DNA of 64,000 nt. Source: Acinetobacter sp. ANC 3781 (GTDB lineage: Bacteria > Pseudomonadota > Gammaproteobacteria > Pseudomonadales > Moraxellaceae). The notes under the pieces are model-generated. The model worked only from the letters and a program-made list of their open reading frames with translations. It ran no database searches and was not told the origin of the DNA. Shown here one piece after another: positions 28,697-38,912 of the stretch. Where the stretch lies: positions 1 to 64,000 of the forward strand of contig NZ_SJOH01000016.1 of the NCBI RefSeq assembly GCF_004331285.1, in the 5' to 3' direction. Each line of letters opens with the position of its first letter. Position 1 is the first letter of the stretch. The translations under genes and the position numbers were made by a program.

Positions 28697-29878
28697 ATGT
28701 CTCCTGCAAATACACAACAGTTATGGAATAAATCCTTTATTCTATGTCTGGCCAATAATCTATTCTTGTTTGTGTTTTATTTTGCCCAAACGACTATTTT
28801 ACCTATTTATATTTTAAATGAGCTACATGGAACTTTAGCGCAAGCGGGTTTAGCCATGACACTATTTATGGCATCATCAATTGCGGTTCGTCCCTTTAGT
28901 GGTTTAATTATTGAAAAATTTGGACGTAAAAAAACCTTATACGTTTCCGAAGCCTTATTTTGTCTGTTTTCTTTTGCTTATTTATTTGCTGACAATTTAA
29001 GCTTTCTTTTAGTTATTCGATTCTTGCATGGAATTTGGTTCAGCATTTTAACTACGGTGACGGTACCGATTGCCAATGATTTCATTCCTGCACAGCGTAA
29101 AGGCGAAGGTATGGGATATTTTGTCATGTCTATTAATTTGGGTATTGTACTTGGCCCTTTGCTCGGCTTGACCTTAATCCAGCCCCTGTCTTATACCATG
29201 GTCGCAGCAATTCTAGCTGCTATTATCTGTATAGGCTTTATTTTTTGTTTTATGATTCCCATTCAGACAGAAGCCAAACCAGTGCTAACGAAAGGCAAAC
29301 AGCGTTTATCTATGCAAGATTTTGTAGAGAAGAAGGCTTTGCCCGTGTCAATTATGGCCATGATCATTTCTTTTTCTTATGCCAGTATCATGTCGTTCAT
29401 TTCAACATTTGCCGAATCAAAAAATCTGCTTCCCTATGCCAGCTTATTCTTTGTGGTCTTTGCAATTTCAATGATGAGCTTGCGACCAATCACTGGGAAA
29501 ATTTATGATCGTAAAGGCCCCAACTATGTGGTTTATCCTGCTATTGCCTTATTTTCCATTGGGCTGATTGTTTTAAGCCAAATCAATACAGTGACTGGAT
29601 TGATGCTTGCTGCAGTATTTGTGGGTATGGGCTTTGGTTCGGCTCAACCCTGCTTGCAGACCATTTCCATTCAGCGCTCACCCAAAGATCGAATTGGGCA
29701 TGCAACCTCAACCTTCTTTACCTGTTATGACATCGGAATTGCGATTGGTTCGATCTTGCTCGGTGCGGTGATTGCTCACCAAGGCTACAGTTTTGCCTAT
29801 CTCCTCTGTGCATTGATCACGGCATCAAGCTTAATTTTTTATAAGTTATTTGTAGATCGTAAACATACTGTAGCCTAA
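28697..29878 (+). CDS. MFS transporter (drug/metabolite exporter type)
   Basis: Major facilitator of 393 residues with 12 predicted helices. The loop 2-3 motif is FSGLIIEKFGRKKTLY and the helix 4-5 loop shows RKGEGMGYFVMSINLG. The central loop is short, and RPITGKIYDRKGPNYVVYP repeats motif A in the second half. It probably exports a small molecule by proton antiport. It is clearly a paralogue of the MFS gene at 56762 (shared AQAGL, RGEG/KGEG, RPxTG-DRKG and HATSTFF/FATSTFF motifs). The ribosome site is weak. Confidence 0.88.
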   Translation: MSPANTQQLWNKSFILCLANNLFLFVFYFAQTTILPIYILNELHGTLAQAGLAMTLFMASSIAVRPFSGLIIEKFGRKKTLYVSEALFCLFSFAYLFADNLSFLLVIRFLHGIWFSILTTVTVPIANDFIPAQRKGEGMGYFVMSINLGIVLGPLLGLTLIQPLSYTMVAAILAAIICIGFIFCFMIPIQTEAKPVLTKGKQRLSMQDFVEKKALPVSIMAMIISFSYASIMSFISTFAESKNLLPYASLFFVVFAISMMSLRPITGKIYDRKGPNYVVYPAIALFSIGLIVLSQINTVTGLMLAAVFVGMGFGSAQPCLQTISIQRSPKDRIGHATSTFFTCYDIGIAIGSILLGAVIAHQGYSFAYLLCALITASSLIFYKLFVDRKHTVA

Positions 29879-29905
29879 AAAGGCTATCTAGATGGGTACA
29901 AAACA

Positions 29906-29944
29906 AATAAGCATCCTCCCAAAATGGAATAATGCTTATTTTTA
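29906..29944. terminator. bidirectional terminator between MFS and pilU
   Basis: AATAAGCAT and ATGCTTATT pair around a 17-base loop and are followed by a T-rich tract. It sits between the convergent MFS and pilU genes. Confidence 0.7.
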
Positions 29945-29978
29945 TCATATCGTTGGACATTACTTGCCCATGACTCCA

Positions 29979-31184
29979 CTAGGTTAGGTTCTCTTGCTTG
30001 CTTTCACTTTCTTCTGGATTACGTTCTTGCACCATGCTAAATGATGTTGCTGTACCAGCTACAGATTGATCATCTCTCGGACTTTTTAATTTGATTTGTA
30101 AGCGTAATTCATTCATGGAATCGGCATTACGTAAGGATTCCTCATAACTAATTGCACCCTGATTATACAAATCAAATAAGGCCTGATCGAAAGTTTGCAT
30201 GCCGAGTTCACGGGATTTCTTCATGATTTCTTTGAGTTCATGCAATTGACCTTTAAGAATATTATCGGCAATTAAAGGAGTATTCAGTAAAATTTCAATC
30301 GCCGCACGACGTCCACGTCCATCTTGAGTACGGACTAAACGCTGTGAAATAATGGCTTTCATATTGGAAGACAAATCCATCAGTAATTGATTTTTTCGTT
30401 CTTCAGGGAAAAAGTTAATAATCCGATCAAGGGCCTGATTGGCATTATTCGCGTGTAGCGTTCCTAGACATAAGTGCCCGGTTTCCGCAAAAGCAATTGC
30501 GTGTTCCATTGTTTCAGTATCACGGATTTCACCAATTAAAATAACGTCTGGTGCCTGACGTAAAGTATTTTTCAAAGCATTGTGCCATGAGTGACTATCC
30601 ACCCCAACTTCACGGTGAGTAATCATGGATTTTTTATGTTTATGTACAAATTCTACCGGGTCTTCAACCGTAATAATATGCCCTGCTGAATTTTCATTGC
30701 GATGATCAATCATGGCTGCTAAAGAGGTTGACTTGCCCGAACCGGTCGCGCCCACCACTAAAATCAAGCCACGTTTTGCCATCATCACATCTTTAAGCGA
30801 TTCAGGTAATTTTAACTGGGCAAAATTTGGAATTTCAGCAGTAATGGTACGAATCACCATACCCACTTGTAACTGTTGTTGAAATACATTAATACGAAAA
30901 CGCGAAACATCGGGAACGCTAATGGCAAAGTTACATTCGAGTTCATTTTCAAATTCCTGTCGCTGCTTTTCATTCATTAAACTATAGGCAAACAGTTTGG
31001 TTTTATCCGCTGTTAGCGCTTGTTGTCCAATCGGTTTCATCATCCCTTGATGTTTAATACTCGGCGGAAAATCTGCTGAAATAAACAAGTCTGAGCCACC
31101 ATATTCCACGACCTTGGTGAGCATATGAAATATTATTTTACGCGCTTCTTCCAATAATTCCGCACTATACATATTTGTTCCCAT
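29979..31184 (-). CDS. pilU: type IV pilus retraction ATPase PilU
   Basis: Hexameric cytoplasmic ATPase of 401 residues that supports PilT in retracting type IV pili for twitching and DNA uptake. It has the N-terminal GGSDLFISADFPPSIK domain, Walker A VVGATGSGKST (about 145), the Asp box ITVEDPVEFVHK, Walker B DVILIGEIRDTETMEHA, the His box TLHANNANQALDRI and a long polar tail (residues 370-401) typical of PilU rather than PilT. No pilT is adjacent here. The start has an MGTNMYSAEL beginning; Met5 is an alternative. Confidence 0.92.
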   Translation of the reverse strand: MGTNMYSAELLEEARKIIFHMLTKVVEYGGSDLFISADFPPSIKHQGMMKPIGQQALTADKTKLFAYSLMNEKQRQEFENELECNFAISVPDVSRFRINVFQQQLQVGMVIRTITAEIPNFAQLKLPESLKDVMMAKRGLILVVGATGSGKSTSLAAMIDHRNENSAGHIITVEDPVEFVHKHKKSMITHREVGVDSHSWHNALKNTLRQAPDVILIGEIRDTETMEHAIAFAETGHLCLGTLHANNANQALDRIINFFPEERKNQLLMDLSSNMKAIISQRLVRTQDGRGRRAAIEILLNTPLIADNILKGQLHELKEIMKKSRELGMQTFDQALFDLYNQGAISYEESLRNADSMNELRLQIKLKSPRDDQSVAGTATSFSMVQERNPEESESKQENLT

Positions 31185-31405
31185 TTAAAATTATTTCAAG
31201 TACCAAGCAACACATAGAGTGAATTGTATTTATTAACCAATCAGTTATTACTTAGTCTCAATTTTTATTATTCTGCCTAAAGAAATCATACCACTCAAAT
31301 CTGTTAATTCTAATCAGTTAAAGAAATTGACAAAAAATGTATAGAGCATCAACAAAGTATTGTTCTAAATTTAAACAGATAATACAAAGGTGCTTATGAG
31401 CAACA

Positions 31406-31432
31406 ATGCAGCCGCGATTAACGGGGCTGCAT
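31406..31432 (-). terminator. hairpin after aroG
   Basis: ATGCAGCC and GGCTGCAT form a perfect 8 bp stem with an 11-base loop, 30 bp past the aroG stop. No strong T-run follows, so it may protect the 3' end or assist factor-dependent termination. Confidence 0.5.
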
Positions 31433-31461
31433 CATAAAATAAGCATGTTGGTTCAGAAATA

Positions 31462-32523
31462 TTAAGCACTGCGCTTTAATTGAGAAATACGAAGTGAATC
31501 TACAACTTCTAATAAAAGTTGCTGTGTTTTATCCCACCCTAAACAACCATCAGTAACAGATTGACCATAAGTCATATTACATGAAATCTTTTGCTGACCG
31601 TCCGCCAAATGACTTTCTAACATCACGCCACGAACATGGGTATGAACGCGTTCATCTATAATGGTACGTAAAACTTCAGATTGTAATAAAGGGTTTTTGT
31701 GGCTGTTACCATGACTGCAATCAATCACTAAAGCAGGTAATTCCCCTTTGGTTTTTTCTTTAATTTTTTCAATTTCAGCCAATGCGTAGTTAGGCCCTGA
31801 ATTTGCACCGCGTAAAATCAGATGGGCTTTCGGATTGCCTTTAGACTCTAAAATACACGGTAGGCCAGATTGACTCATGCCTAAAAATTGATGTGGATGT
31901 GCAGCCGATTGAATGGCATCAAGTGCAATTTGAATAGAGCCATCTGTACCATTTTTGAAACCAATGCTGTACGGCATGTGACTTGAAATTTCACGGTGAA
32001 TTTGTGATTCGCTGGTACGTGCACCAATTGCACCCCAAGCCAGTAAATCATCGAAATATGCAGTCGCCATCGGGCTTAAAATTTCAGAAGCAAGGGGTAA
32101 ACCCATTTCTATAATTTGTAAGTATAACTGACGTGATTTCTCTAAGCCCAATTGCATATTCGATGAACCATCTAGATTTGGGTCATACAGGAAACCTTTC
32201 CAGCCAATAGTGGTACGTGGTTTTTCAATATATGCACGCATAACCAGAAAAATTTGATCAGCGATTTGGCTTTGTAATTGTTGTAGTTTTTCAGCATATT
32301 CGAGTGCAGAAATGGGGTCATGAATTGAACATGGGCCTGTTACCACCATTAAACGATGATCTTTGCCATCTAAAATGTTTTGAATAGTTTGACGCTGCTC
32401 GGCAATTTGCTGAGCCAATTTTCCAGATAAAGGCAATTGTGCCTTCAATTGATGAGGCAAACTTAAAATAGTTTCTTTTTCAGGAGTTTGCGTTTGTTGT
32501 AAAGCAGTATTTAAAGCATTCAT
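31462..32523 (-). CDS. aroG: 3-deoxy-7-phosphoheptulonate synthase (class I DAHP synthase)
   Basis: 353-residue enzyme that condenses phosphoenolpyruvate and erythrose-4-phosphate, the entry step of aromatic amino acid synthesis. It has VTGPCSIHDPISALEYA (metal-ligand Cys), MRAYIEKPRTTIGWKG, GARTSESQIHRE, IGFKNGTDGSI, LRGANSGPNY, VIDCSHGNSHK and ESHLADGQQK, all class I AroG/F/H hallmarks. Which amino acid inhibits it cannot be decided. The start has an AGGAAA site. Upstream lies a leader with its own peptide, alternative hairpins and a terminator that should control expression by attenuation (see separate entries). Confidence 0.94.
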   Translation of the reverse strand: MNALNTALQQTQTPEKETILSLPHQLKAQLPLSGKLAQQIAEQRQTIQNILDGKDHRLMVVTGPCSIHDPISALEYAEKLQQLQSQIADQIFLVMRAYIEKPRTTIGWKGFLYDPNLDGSSNMQLGLEKSRQLYLQIIEMGLPLASEILSPMATAYFDDLLAWGAIGARTSESQIHREISSHMPYSIGFKNGTDGSIQIALDAIQSAAHPHQFLGMSQSGLPCILESKGNPKAHLILRGANSGPNYALAEIEKIKEKTKGELPALVIDCSHGNSHKNPLLQSEVLRTIIDERVHTHVRGVMLESHLADGQQKISCNMTYGQSVTDGCLGWDKTQQLLLEVVDSLRISQLKRSA

Positions 32524-32697
32524 TGGTCTTTCCTGGGGACTTTTTCCAGTCCAATCTTTTATTTGAGCGTTATGGGTCTAACGGATTGCGAGGCAAGGGT
32601 CATTACTTGACTAAAATAAAACCAATAGAAGTTACTAAAATATGAGTAGTTTAATGTTTTCATGAAGTAACTCCAAAAGTATATAAAAAATAAAGCA

Positions 32698-32730
32698 TAA
32701 AAAAACCTGATCAGGGTTGCCGATCAGGTT
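32698..32730 (-). terminator. attenuator terminator in the aroG leader
   Basis: On the minus strand AACCTGATC (32722-32730) and GATCAGGTT (32704-32712) form a perfect 9 bp stem with loop GGCAACCCT, followed by a run of T. It lies about 175 bp before the aroG start, inside the leader. The loop contains GGCAACC (32715-32721), which can instead pair with GGTTGCC upstream and would prevent the stem. Confidence 0.85.
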
Positions 32731-32742
32731 ATAAAACTTGGT

Positions 32743-32777
32743 GGGCAACCATTTATTGCCCGAACGCATTCAGGCAA
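32743..32777 (-). promoter_or_regulatory. alternative RNA arms of the aroG attenuator
   Basis: In transcript order there are three arms. Arm 1 TTGCCTGAA (32777-32769) directly follows the leader stop codon. Arm 2 TTCGGGCAA (32764-32756) pairs with arm 1 over 9 bp with one G-U. Arm 3 GGTTGCCC (32750-32743) can pair with arm 2 (GGGCAA/TTGCCC) or with arm 4 GGCAACC in the terminator loop. A ribosome paused at the leader's aromatic codons leaves 1-2 free to form, so 3-4 blocks the terminator. A ribosome at the stop codon covers arm 1, so 2-3 forms and the terminator folds. Confidence 0.75.
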
Positions 32778-32834
32778 CTATCTAAATTGCCAAAAATAAT
32801 AACGTGCGTTTGAGGTGACTGGTTGCTTTAACAT
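32778..32834 (-). CDS. aroG leader peptide (aromatic-rich)
   Basis: 18-residue peptide MLKQPVTSNARYYFWQFR. Residues 12-15 are Tyr-Tyr-Phe-Trp and residue 17 is Phe, so all three aromatic amino acids are sensed within six codons near the end. The TAG stop abuts the first attenuator arm. The upstream sequence is purine-rich (GAAGAAATAAAG) rather than a strong ribosome site. Its position 29 bases into the predicted transcript, directly before mutually exclusive hairpins and a terminator, marks it as a leader peptide for ribosome-mediated attenuation of aroG. Confidence 0.78.
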   Translation of the reverse strand: MLKQPVTSNARYYFWQFR

Positions 32835-32869
32835 CTTTATTTCTTCAAAAAAGTATGTGTATTAAAATT

Positions 32870-32898
32870 AAAATACGCTGTATTCATACATTTGACAA
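32870..32898 (-). promoter_or_regulatory. aroG promoter
   Basis: On the minus strand TTGTCA (32898-32893) and TATTTT (32875-32870) are spaced by exactly 17 bp, a good sigma-70 promoter. The start point would be near 32863, about 29 bases before the leader peptide. Confidence 0.65.
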
Positions 32899-33475
32899 GG
32901 GTTTTATACAAAATAAAAATACATAAATTGGTCAACTTTTACTTATCTATGGTTTAAAAAAACACCAAAACAATAAGCTTTGCTTTTTTTTCAAATTTTA
33001 TAAACATGCCCCCCTCACTTTCTACTCAAACTTTTATGGCCCATTTTCCTTGATTCCGAAAATTCACAATGCGCCATTGAGCAATCTACTCATAGATTGA
33101 TCTATTACGATAAGTTGAGAAAAAAATTTAATTATTAAATTTATGGACTGATGAGTAAGAGCTCTTTTCGAATTTATATGTAGACGAGATCGCCTTATGC
33201 AAAATTACTGCCTTGATCATTTAGCTTTGATTATGCAGCAGGGTTAATTTTTATTTTATAATTTCTCTCTTTTTTGTATAAATTAATAATTTAAGACATT
33301 AATAAGTAAAACAAAATTAGTTTTTTATGTTTACGGCTTGATATTTTGAACAGTTTTTTCAGTTACAAAAAAACACAATTACAGATTTAGGAAGTGATGT
33401 CAAAAATACAAAACATTATTTTATAAATATCATTACTTTATATTATAAGAAAACTTATCAATCTAAATTATTACG
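32899..33475. other. gene-free region between the aroG and hpd promoters
   Basis: Very AT-rich. No open frame with a ribosome site was found on either strand. I looked for a TyrR-type box (TGTAAA-N6-TTTACA) and found none. Confidence 0.45.
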
Positions 33476-33500
33476 CAATACGTAATTAAATTATGTATTG
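33476..33500. promoter_or_regulatory. dyad upstream of hpd, candidate operator
   Basis: CAATACGTAAT-TAA-ATTATGTATTG is an 11 bp inverted repeat with one mismatch and a 3-base spacer, about 215 bp before hpd. ATTACG-CAATA-CGTAAT (33470-33486) overlaps it. The symmetry suits a dimeric regulator of the tyrosine catabolic genes. Confidence 0.5.
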
Positions 33501-33540
33501 AATAATAAAAAAGCCGCCGTATGATGAGAAAATAAATTAA

Positions 33541-33588
33541 TTTTATCGTATAAGGTTTTGTTTTCGAGCAAAAACTCGAACGATAAAA
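33541..33588. promoter_or_regulatory. nested inverted repeat in the hpd leader
   Basis: TTTTATCG (33541-33548) pairs with CGATAAAA (33581-33588). Inside it, TTCGAG (33563-33568) pairs with CTCGAA (33575-33580) around CAAAAA. The right arms are contiguous, giving a 14 bp stem side with a 14-base bulge on the left. It could be an RNA structure in the 5' leader or two stacked operators. Confidence 0.45.
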
Positions 33589-33712
33589 GAGTATCAGGCA
33601 AACGGATTTGTCATAAAAATTGAACTGATTAATATGATTTTTCTTGTTTGTTTAAAAGTGAATAGGTTAAAAACAGGCAATAGGATTGCTTTTAATAAAA
33701 TGAGGATGTTGT

Positions 33713-34774
33713 ATGAATAAGCTAGCCAACCCTTTAGAACTTTGTGGATTTGAATTTATTGAATTCGTGTCTAAAGATGGAGATCTAGATGAAATTTTTC
33801 AAACCATCGGCTTTAGCAAAGTTGCCAAACATAAATCGAAAAATGTGTATTTATGGCGTCAAGGCAACATTAATATCATTCTCAATTATCAGCCTGAATC
33901 TTATGCAGCGTTCTTCTTTAAAGAACATGGTCCCTCTGCATGCGCAATGGGTTTTAGGACCAAAGATGCCGCGAAAGCATTTAACAAAGCTGTTGAATTG
34001 GGCGCAGAACCGATTTATTCAAAAATCGGCCCAATGGAACTAAATATTCCGGCGATTAAAGGCATTGGTGGCTCGCCTATTTTCTTGGTCGATCGTGATA
34101 TTTATCAAAGTGATTTTATTTTCTTTGATGATATGAATTCGCATCCAGTTGGAACAGGCTTAAAAGAAATCGATCATTTAACCCATAACGTCTACAAAGG
34201 TCGTATGCAGTATTGGTCAGATTTTTATGGGAAAATTTTTAATTTTCAGGAAATTCGCTATTTTGATATTAAAGGTGAATATACCGGTTTGACTTCTAAA
34301 GCGCTCACTGCACCTGATGGGAAAATCCGTATTCCCCTGAATGAAGATTCTGACAAAGGTAATGGTCAAATTGCTGAATTCTTAAACGAGTTCAATGGTG
34401 AAGGCATTCAACATATCGCTTTTATTACCGATGACCTGATTGCGACTTGGGATAAGTTAAAAGCCTTGGGTGCCAAATTTATGACGCCCCCTCCAGCCAC
34501 TTATTATGACATGCTTCCTGATCGTTTACCGAACCACGGCGAACCGACTGATGAACTTCAAAAACGCGGTATTTTATTAGACGGCAATACTGAAGGCGAA
34601 GACAAACGTCTGTTATTGCAAATTTTCTCGGAAAATATGTTGGGTCCCGTATTCTTTGAGTTTATTCAACGTAAAGATGATGACGGTTTTGGAGAAGGCA
34701 ACTTTAAAGCATTGTTTGAATCAATTGAACGCGATCAAATCAAACGTGGTGTACTGGATATTTCAAAAGCCTAA
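33713..34774 (+). CDS. hpd: 4-hydroxyphenylpyruvate dioxygenase
   Basis: Fe(II) dioxygenase of 353 residues that converts 4-hydroxyphenylpyruvate to homogentisate in tyrosine breakdown. It has two vicinal-oxygen-chelate domains. The C-terminal one shows the iron ligands in DHLTHNV (His), [10 protein letters not shown] (His) and [26 protein letters not shown] (Glu). The length is right for the bacterial enzyme. The start has a GAGGAT site. A permease and an aromatic aminotransferase follow on the same strand, which together make an uptake and degradation unit. Confidence 0.95.
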   Translation: MNKLANPLELCGFEFIEFVSKDGDLDEIFQTIGFSKVAKHKSKNVYLWRQGNINIILNYQPESYAAFFFKEHGPSACAMGFRTKDAAKAFNKAVELGAEPIYSKIGPMELNIPAIKGIGGSPIFLVDRDIYQSDFIFFDDMNSHPVGTGLKEIDHLTHNVYKGRMQYWSDFYGKIFNFQEIRYFDIKGEYTGLTSKALTAPDGKIRIPLNEDSDKGNGQIAEFLNEFNGEGIQHIAFITDDLIATWDKLKALGAKFMTPPPATYYDMLPDRLPNHGEPTDELQKRGILLDGNTEGEDKRLLLQIFSENMLGPVFFEFIQRKDDDGFGEGNFKALFESIERDQIKRGVLDISKA

Positions 34775-34808
34775 TCGCAGTGTGAACATTTAAGTTGTCC
34801 TTTATTTT

Positions 34809-34835
34809 CATGCGCATACATTGAGTATGTGCATG
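34809..34835. terminator. hairpin after hpd
   Basis: CATGCGCATAC and GTATGTGCATG pair over 11 bp (one G-U) with loop ATTGA, 35 bp after the hpd stop. No clean T-run follows, so it may only partly reduce read-through into the permease or stabilise the hpd message. Confidence 0.5.
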
Positions 34836-34968
34836 GAAAATATACATCTTATTTAAATATTTTAATAAAATTTCTGATACTGCTCTGATGATTGCATAAA
34901 ATAAGAATTAGAAATGATCACAATCATCCCGATATAGAGCACTATCTCAGCACGGATGAAGATAGAAA

Positions 34969-36369
34969 ATGCAGCAAATTGAACAAGGAAACCTGAAAAA
35001 AGGTTTAAGTAATCGTCATATCCAGCTGATCGCATTGGGTGGTTCGATCGGTACAGGGCTATTTCTCGGTATTGCACAAACCATTAAGCTTGCTGGTCCA
35101 TCGGTTATTTTAGGTTATGCCATAGCCGGACTGATTGCTTTTTTAATGATGCGCCAATTGGGTGAAATGATTGTAGAAGAACCCGTCAGTGGCTCGTTTA
35201 GTCATTTTGCTTATAAGTACTGGGGCAAATTTGCCGGCTTTATGTCTGGATGGAATTACTGGGTTTTGAATATTCTGGTCTGTATGGCAGAACTCAGCGC
35301 GATTGGTCTTTATATTCATTACTGGTGGCCGGAAATTCCGACCTGGGTTTCAGCACTGGGATTCTTTATTTTCATCAATGTAATTAACCTTTTACACGTC
35401 AAATTGTTTGGTGAAATGGAATTCTGGTTAGCCATTATTAAAGTTCTGGCCATTATTGCAATGATTGCTTTTGGTAGCTATTTACTGGCAAGTGGCAGTG
35501 GTGGCACCCAATCCAGTCTGCAAAATTTATGGGAATTAGGCGGCTTCTTCCCGAATGGTGTCATGGGATTGGTCATGGCAATGGCGATGATTATGTTTGC
35601 TTTTGGTGGCATTGAATTGGTGGGGATTGCGGCTGCAGAAACGGATAATCCGCAAAAAACCTTACCTAAAGCGATTAACCAAATCGTTTACCGGGTCCTG
35701 TTATTTTATATCTTAAGTCTAGTGATTATTTTATCGCTTTATCCATGGAATCAAATGGCACAAGGTGGCAGTCCTTTTGTTCTTATTTTTGATTCTCTGG
35801 GCAGTCAAACCGTCGCAACGATTTTAAATTTTGTAGTGCTGACTGCGGCTGTTTCTGTATATAACAGTACCAATTATTGTACCAGCCGTATGTTGTTAGG
35901 CTTGGCTCAACAAGGAAATGCACCTAAAATTTTAAGTAAAATTAACACGCGTGGTATTCCAGTGAATGCGGTTATGATCTCTGCATTTTTTACATTAATG
36001 TGTGTGTTGGTCAATTACTTATTTCCTGAAAAAGCGTTTAGCCTGCTGATGATGCTGGTGGTTGCAGCGATTGTGATTAACTGGGTGGTCATTTCATATA
36101 CACATTTGAAATTTAAGAAACATAGAATTGCGATGAATGCACCAACGCAATTTCCAAGCATTGCATACCCTTTTACAAATTATGTCTGCATTATCTTTAT
36201 GTGCGGCATTTTGCTGATTATGAGCCAAACCCCTGATATGCGCATTGCGGTACTGATGATTCCCGTCTGGATTGCAGTTTTGTCGATTGCCTATTATTTT
36301 AAAAATAAGAAAATAACCGATCCTCAATTGGCAATAAAAGATAAAATGCGCTCTGTTCCGAAGGCTTGA
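34969..36369 (+). CDS. amino acid permease (AroP/ProY-like, APC superfamily)
   Basis: 466-residue inner-membrane symporter with 12 hydrophobic segments. The amino acid permease signature spans [18 protein letters not shown] and [50 protein letters not shown], with the conserved Glu/Ile segment of helix 6, is also present. It is closest in pattern to aromatic amino acid or proline permeases of gammaproteobacteria. Its position between hpd and tyrB argues for tyrosine/phenylalanine import; specificity is inference. Confidence 0.88.
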   Translation: MQQIEQGNLKKGLSNRHIQLIALGGSIGTGLFLGIAQTIKLAGPSVILGYAIAGLIAFLMMRQLGEMIVEEPVSGSFSHFAYKYWGKFAGFMSGWNYWVLNILVCMAELSAIGLYIHYWWPEIPTWVSALGFFIFINVINLLHVKLFGEMEFWLAIIKVLAIIAMIAFGSYLLASGSGGTQSSLQNLWELGGFFPNGVMGLVMAMAMIMFAFGGIELVGIAAAETDNPQKTLPKAINQIVYRVLLFYILSLVIILSLYPWNQMAQGGSPFVLIFDSLGSQTVATILNFVVLTAAVSVYNSTNYCTSRMLLGLAQQGNAPKILSKINTRGIPVNAVMISAFFTLMCVLVNYLFPEKAFSLLMMLVVAAIVINWVVISYTHLKFKKHRIAMNAPTQFPSIAYPFTNYVCIIFMCGILLIMSQTPDMRIAVLMIPVWIAVLSIAYYFKNKKITDPQLAIKDKMRSVPKA

Positions 36370-36401
36370 TTTGTTTACTACATATAACGAAGGATGTATT
36401 C

Positions 36402-37607
36402 ATGTTCCACCATGTTGATACTTATGCAGGTGATCCGATTCTTTCTCTAATGGAAGAATTTGGAAAAGACCAACGCTCTCATAAAGTTAATCTAAGTATT
36501 GGCTTGTACTACAATGAAGACAATATTGTTCCTCAACTCAATGCCGTTAAAGCGGCTTATAAAAATATTGAAGCGAGCAATGATCAGGTCAAGCTCTATT
36601 TACCTATGGATGGCTTGAAATCTTATAATCAAGCTACTCAAGCGCTCGTTTTGGGACAAGAAAGCCAAGCACGTCGTGATGGTCGTGCTGTGACCATTCA
36701 AACTTTGGGCGGTTCTGGCGCACTCAAAGTCGGTGCAGATTTTCTTAAAAAATATTTTCCTGAATCTGATGTTTGGGTCAGTCAACCGACTTGGGAAAAT
36801 CATATTGCCATCTTTAATGGTGCTGGTCTGCATACGCATTTCTATCCATATTTTGATGCAGCAACCAATGGTGTCAATGTGCCAGCGATGCTGGAAAAAT
36901 TAAAACAGCTTCCTACTAAAAGTATTGTGCTGTTACATCCTTGTTGTCACAACCCGACAGGTGCAGATTTAACGCCTGCTGAATGGGATCAAGTGATTGA
37001 AGTATTACAGAAACGGGATCTGATTCCATTTTTGGACATTGCTTATCAAGGTTTTGGCCAGGGTCTGGAACAAGACGCTTATGCCATTCGCGCTTTAGAT
37101 CAAACCGGGATGAATTTTATTGTCAGCAATTCATTCTCTAAAATTTTCTCTCTTTATGGCGAACGTATCGGCGGTTTAACATTTGTCTGTGATGATCAAG
37201 CTACTGCACAAAAAGTGTTAGGACAATTAAAGGCAACAGTACGCCGTATTTACTCAAGCCCTCCAACCACAGGCGCTTTGTTGGTTGATAATGTTTTGAA
37301 TAATGCCGATCTGACTGCTCAATGGGAAGCTGAACTGAAAGAAATGCGCGAACGTATTATTAAAATGCGTCAAATTTTAAATGAAAAACTAAGCCAAGCC
37401 TTGCCTGAGCGTGACTTTAGTTATCTGGTCAAACAGCAAGGCATGTTTAGCTATACCGGTTTAACGGCTGAACAGGTTGATATCTTGAAAGATCAATACG
37501 GTATTTATTTGGTACGTAGTGGCCGTATGTGCGCAGCCGGTCTAAATTTAAATAATATTGATTATGTCGCAGATTCAATTACAGAAGTGATTAAGGCAAC
37601 TGCTTAA
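36402..37607 (+). CDS. tyrB: aromatic amino acid aminotransferase
   Basis: PLP aminotransferase of 401 residues, class Ia (AspC/TyrB). It has the N-terminal [19 protein letters not shown], substrate region [25 protein letters not shown] (Asn binding the PLP ring region), [12 protein letters not shown] (Asp and Tyr) and the PLP lysine in [18 protein letters not shown]; the C-terminal [10 protein letters not shown] holds the substrate Arg. It transfers the amino group of tyrosine or phenylalanine to 2-oxoglutarate and makes the substrate of hpd. A longer frame from 36366 overlaps the permease; ATG at 36402 has a GAAGGAT site and the family-standard start. Confidence 0.93.
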   Translation: MFHHVDTYAGDPILSLMEEFGKDQRSHKVNLSIGLYYNEDNIVPQLNAVKAAYKNIEASNDQVKLYLPMDGLKSYNQATQALVLGQESQARRDGRAVTIQTLGGSGALKVGADFLKKYFPESDVWVSQPTWENHIAIFNGAGLHTHFYPYFDAATNGVNVPAMLEKLKQLPTKSIVLLHPCCHNPTGADLTPAEWDQVIEVLQKRDLIPFLDIAYQGFGQGLEQDAYAIRALDQTGMNFIVSNSFSKIFSLYGERIGGLTFVCDDQATAQKVLGQLKATVRRIYSSPPTTGALLVDNVLNNADLTAQWEAELKEMRERIIKMRQILNEKLSQALPERDFSYLVKQQGMFSYTGLTAEQVDILKDQYGIYLVRSGRMCAAGLNLNNIDYVADSITEVIKATA

Positions 37608-37618
37608 ACCAGCTAATA

Positions 37619-37648
37619 TAAAAAACGGGCAATATGCCCGTTTTTTTA
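37619..37648. terminator. bidirectional terminator between tyrB and adhC
   Basis: AAAAACGGGCA and TGCCCGTTTTT form a strong stem with A- and T-runs on either side, between convergent genes. Confidence 0.9.
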
Positions 37649-37674
37649 TATTGCAGAAGATTAGTCTTTGAAGA

Positions 37675-38793
<1,119 letters not shown>

Positions 38794-38912
38794 TTAATCA
38801 TCCTTTATAGGGTTCTTTAACAGATGAGCTACAGTAACCGCTTTTTATTGTCCGATTCAACCTTTAACATGATGATAATATGTACTTATAACTTTATGAC
38901 TTTATAATAATT

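Noticed and set aside
32899-33712. TyrR-type boxes in the aroG-hpd region
   Set aside because: No TGTAAA-N6-TTTACA-like site was found; only other dyads.
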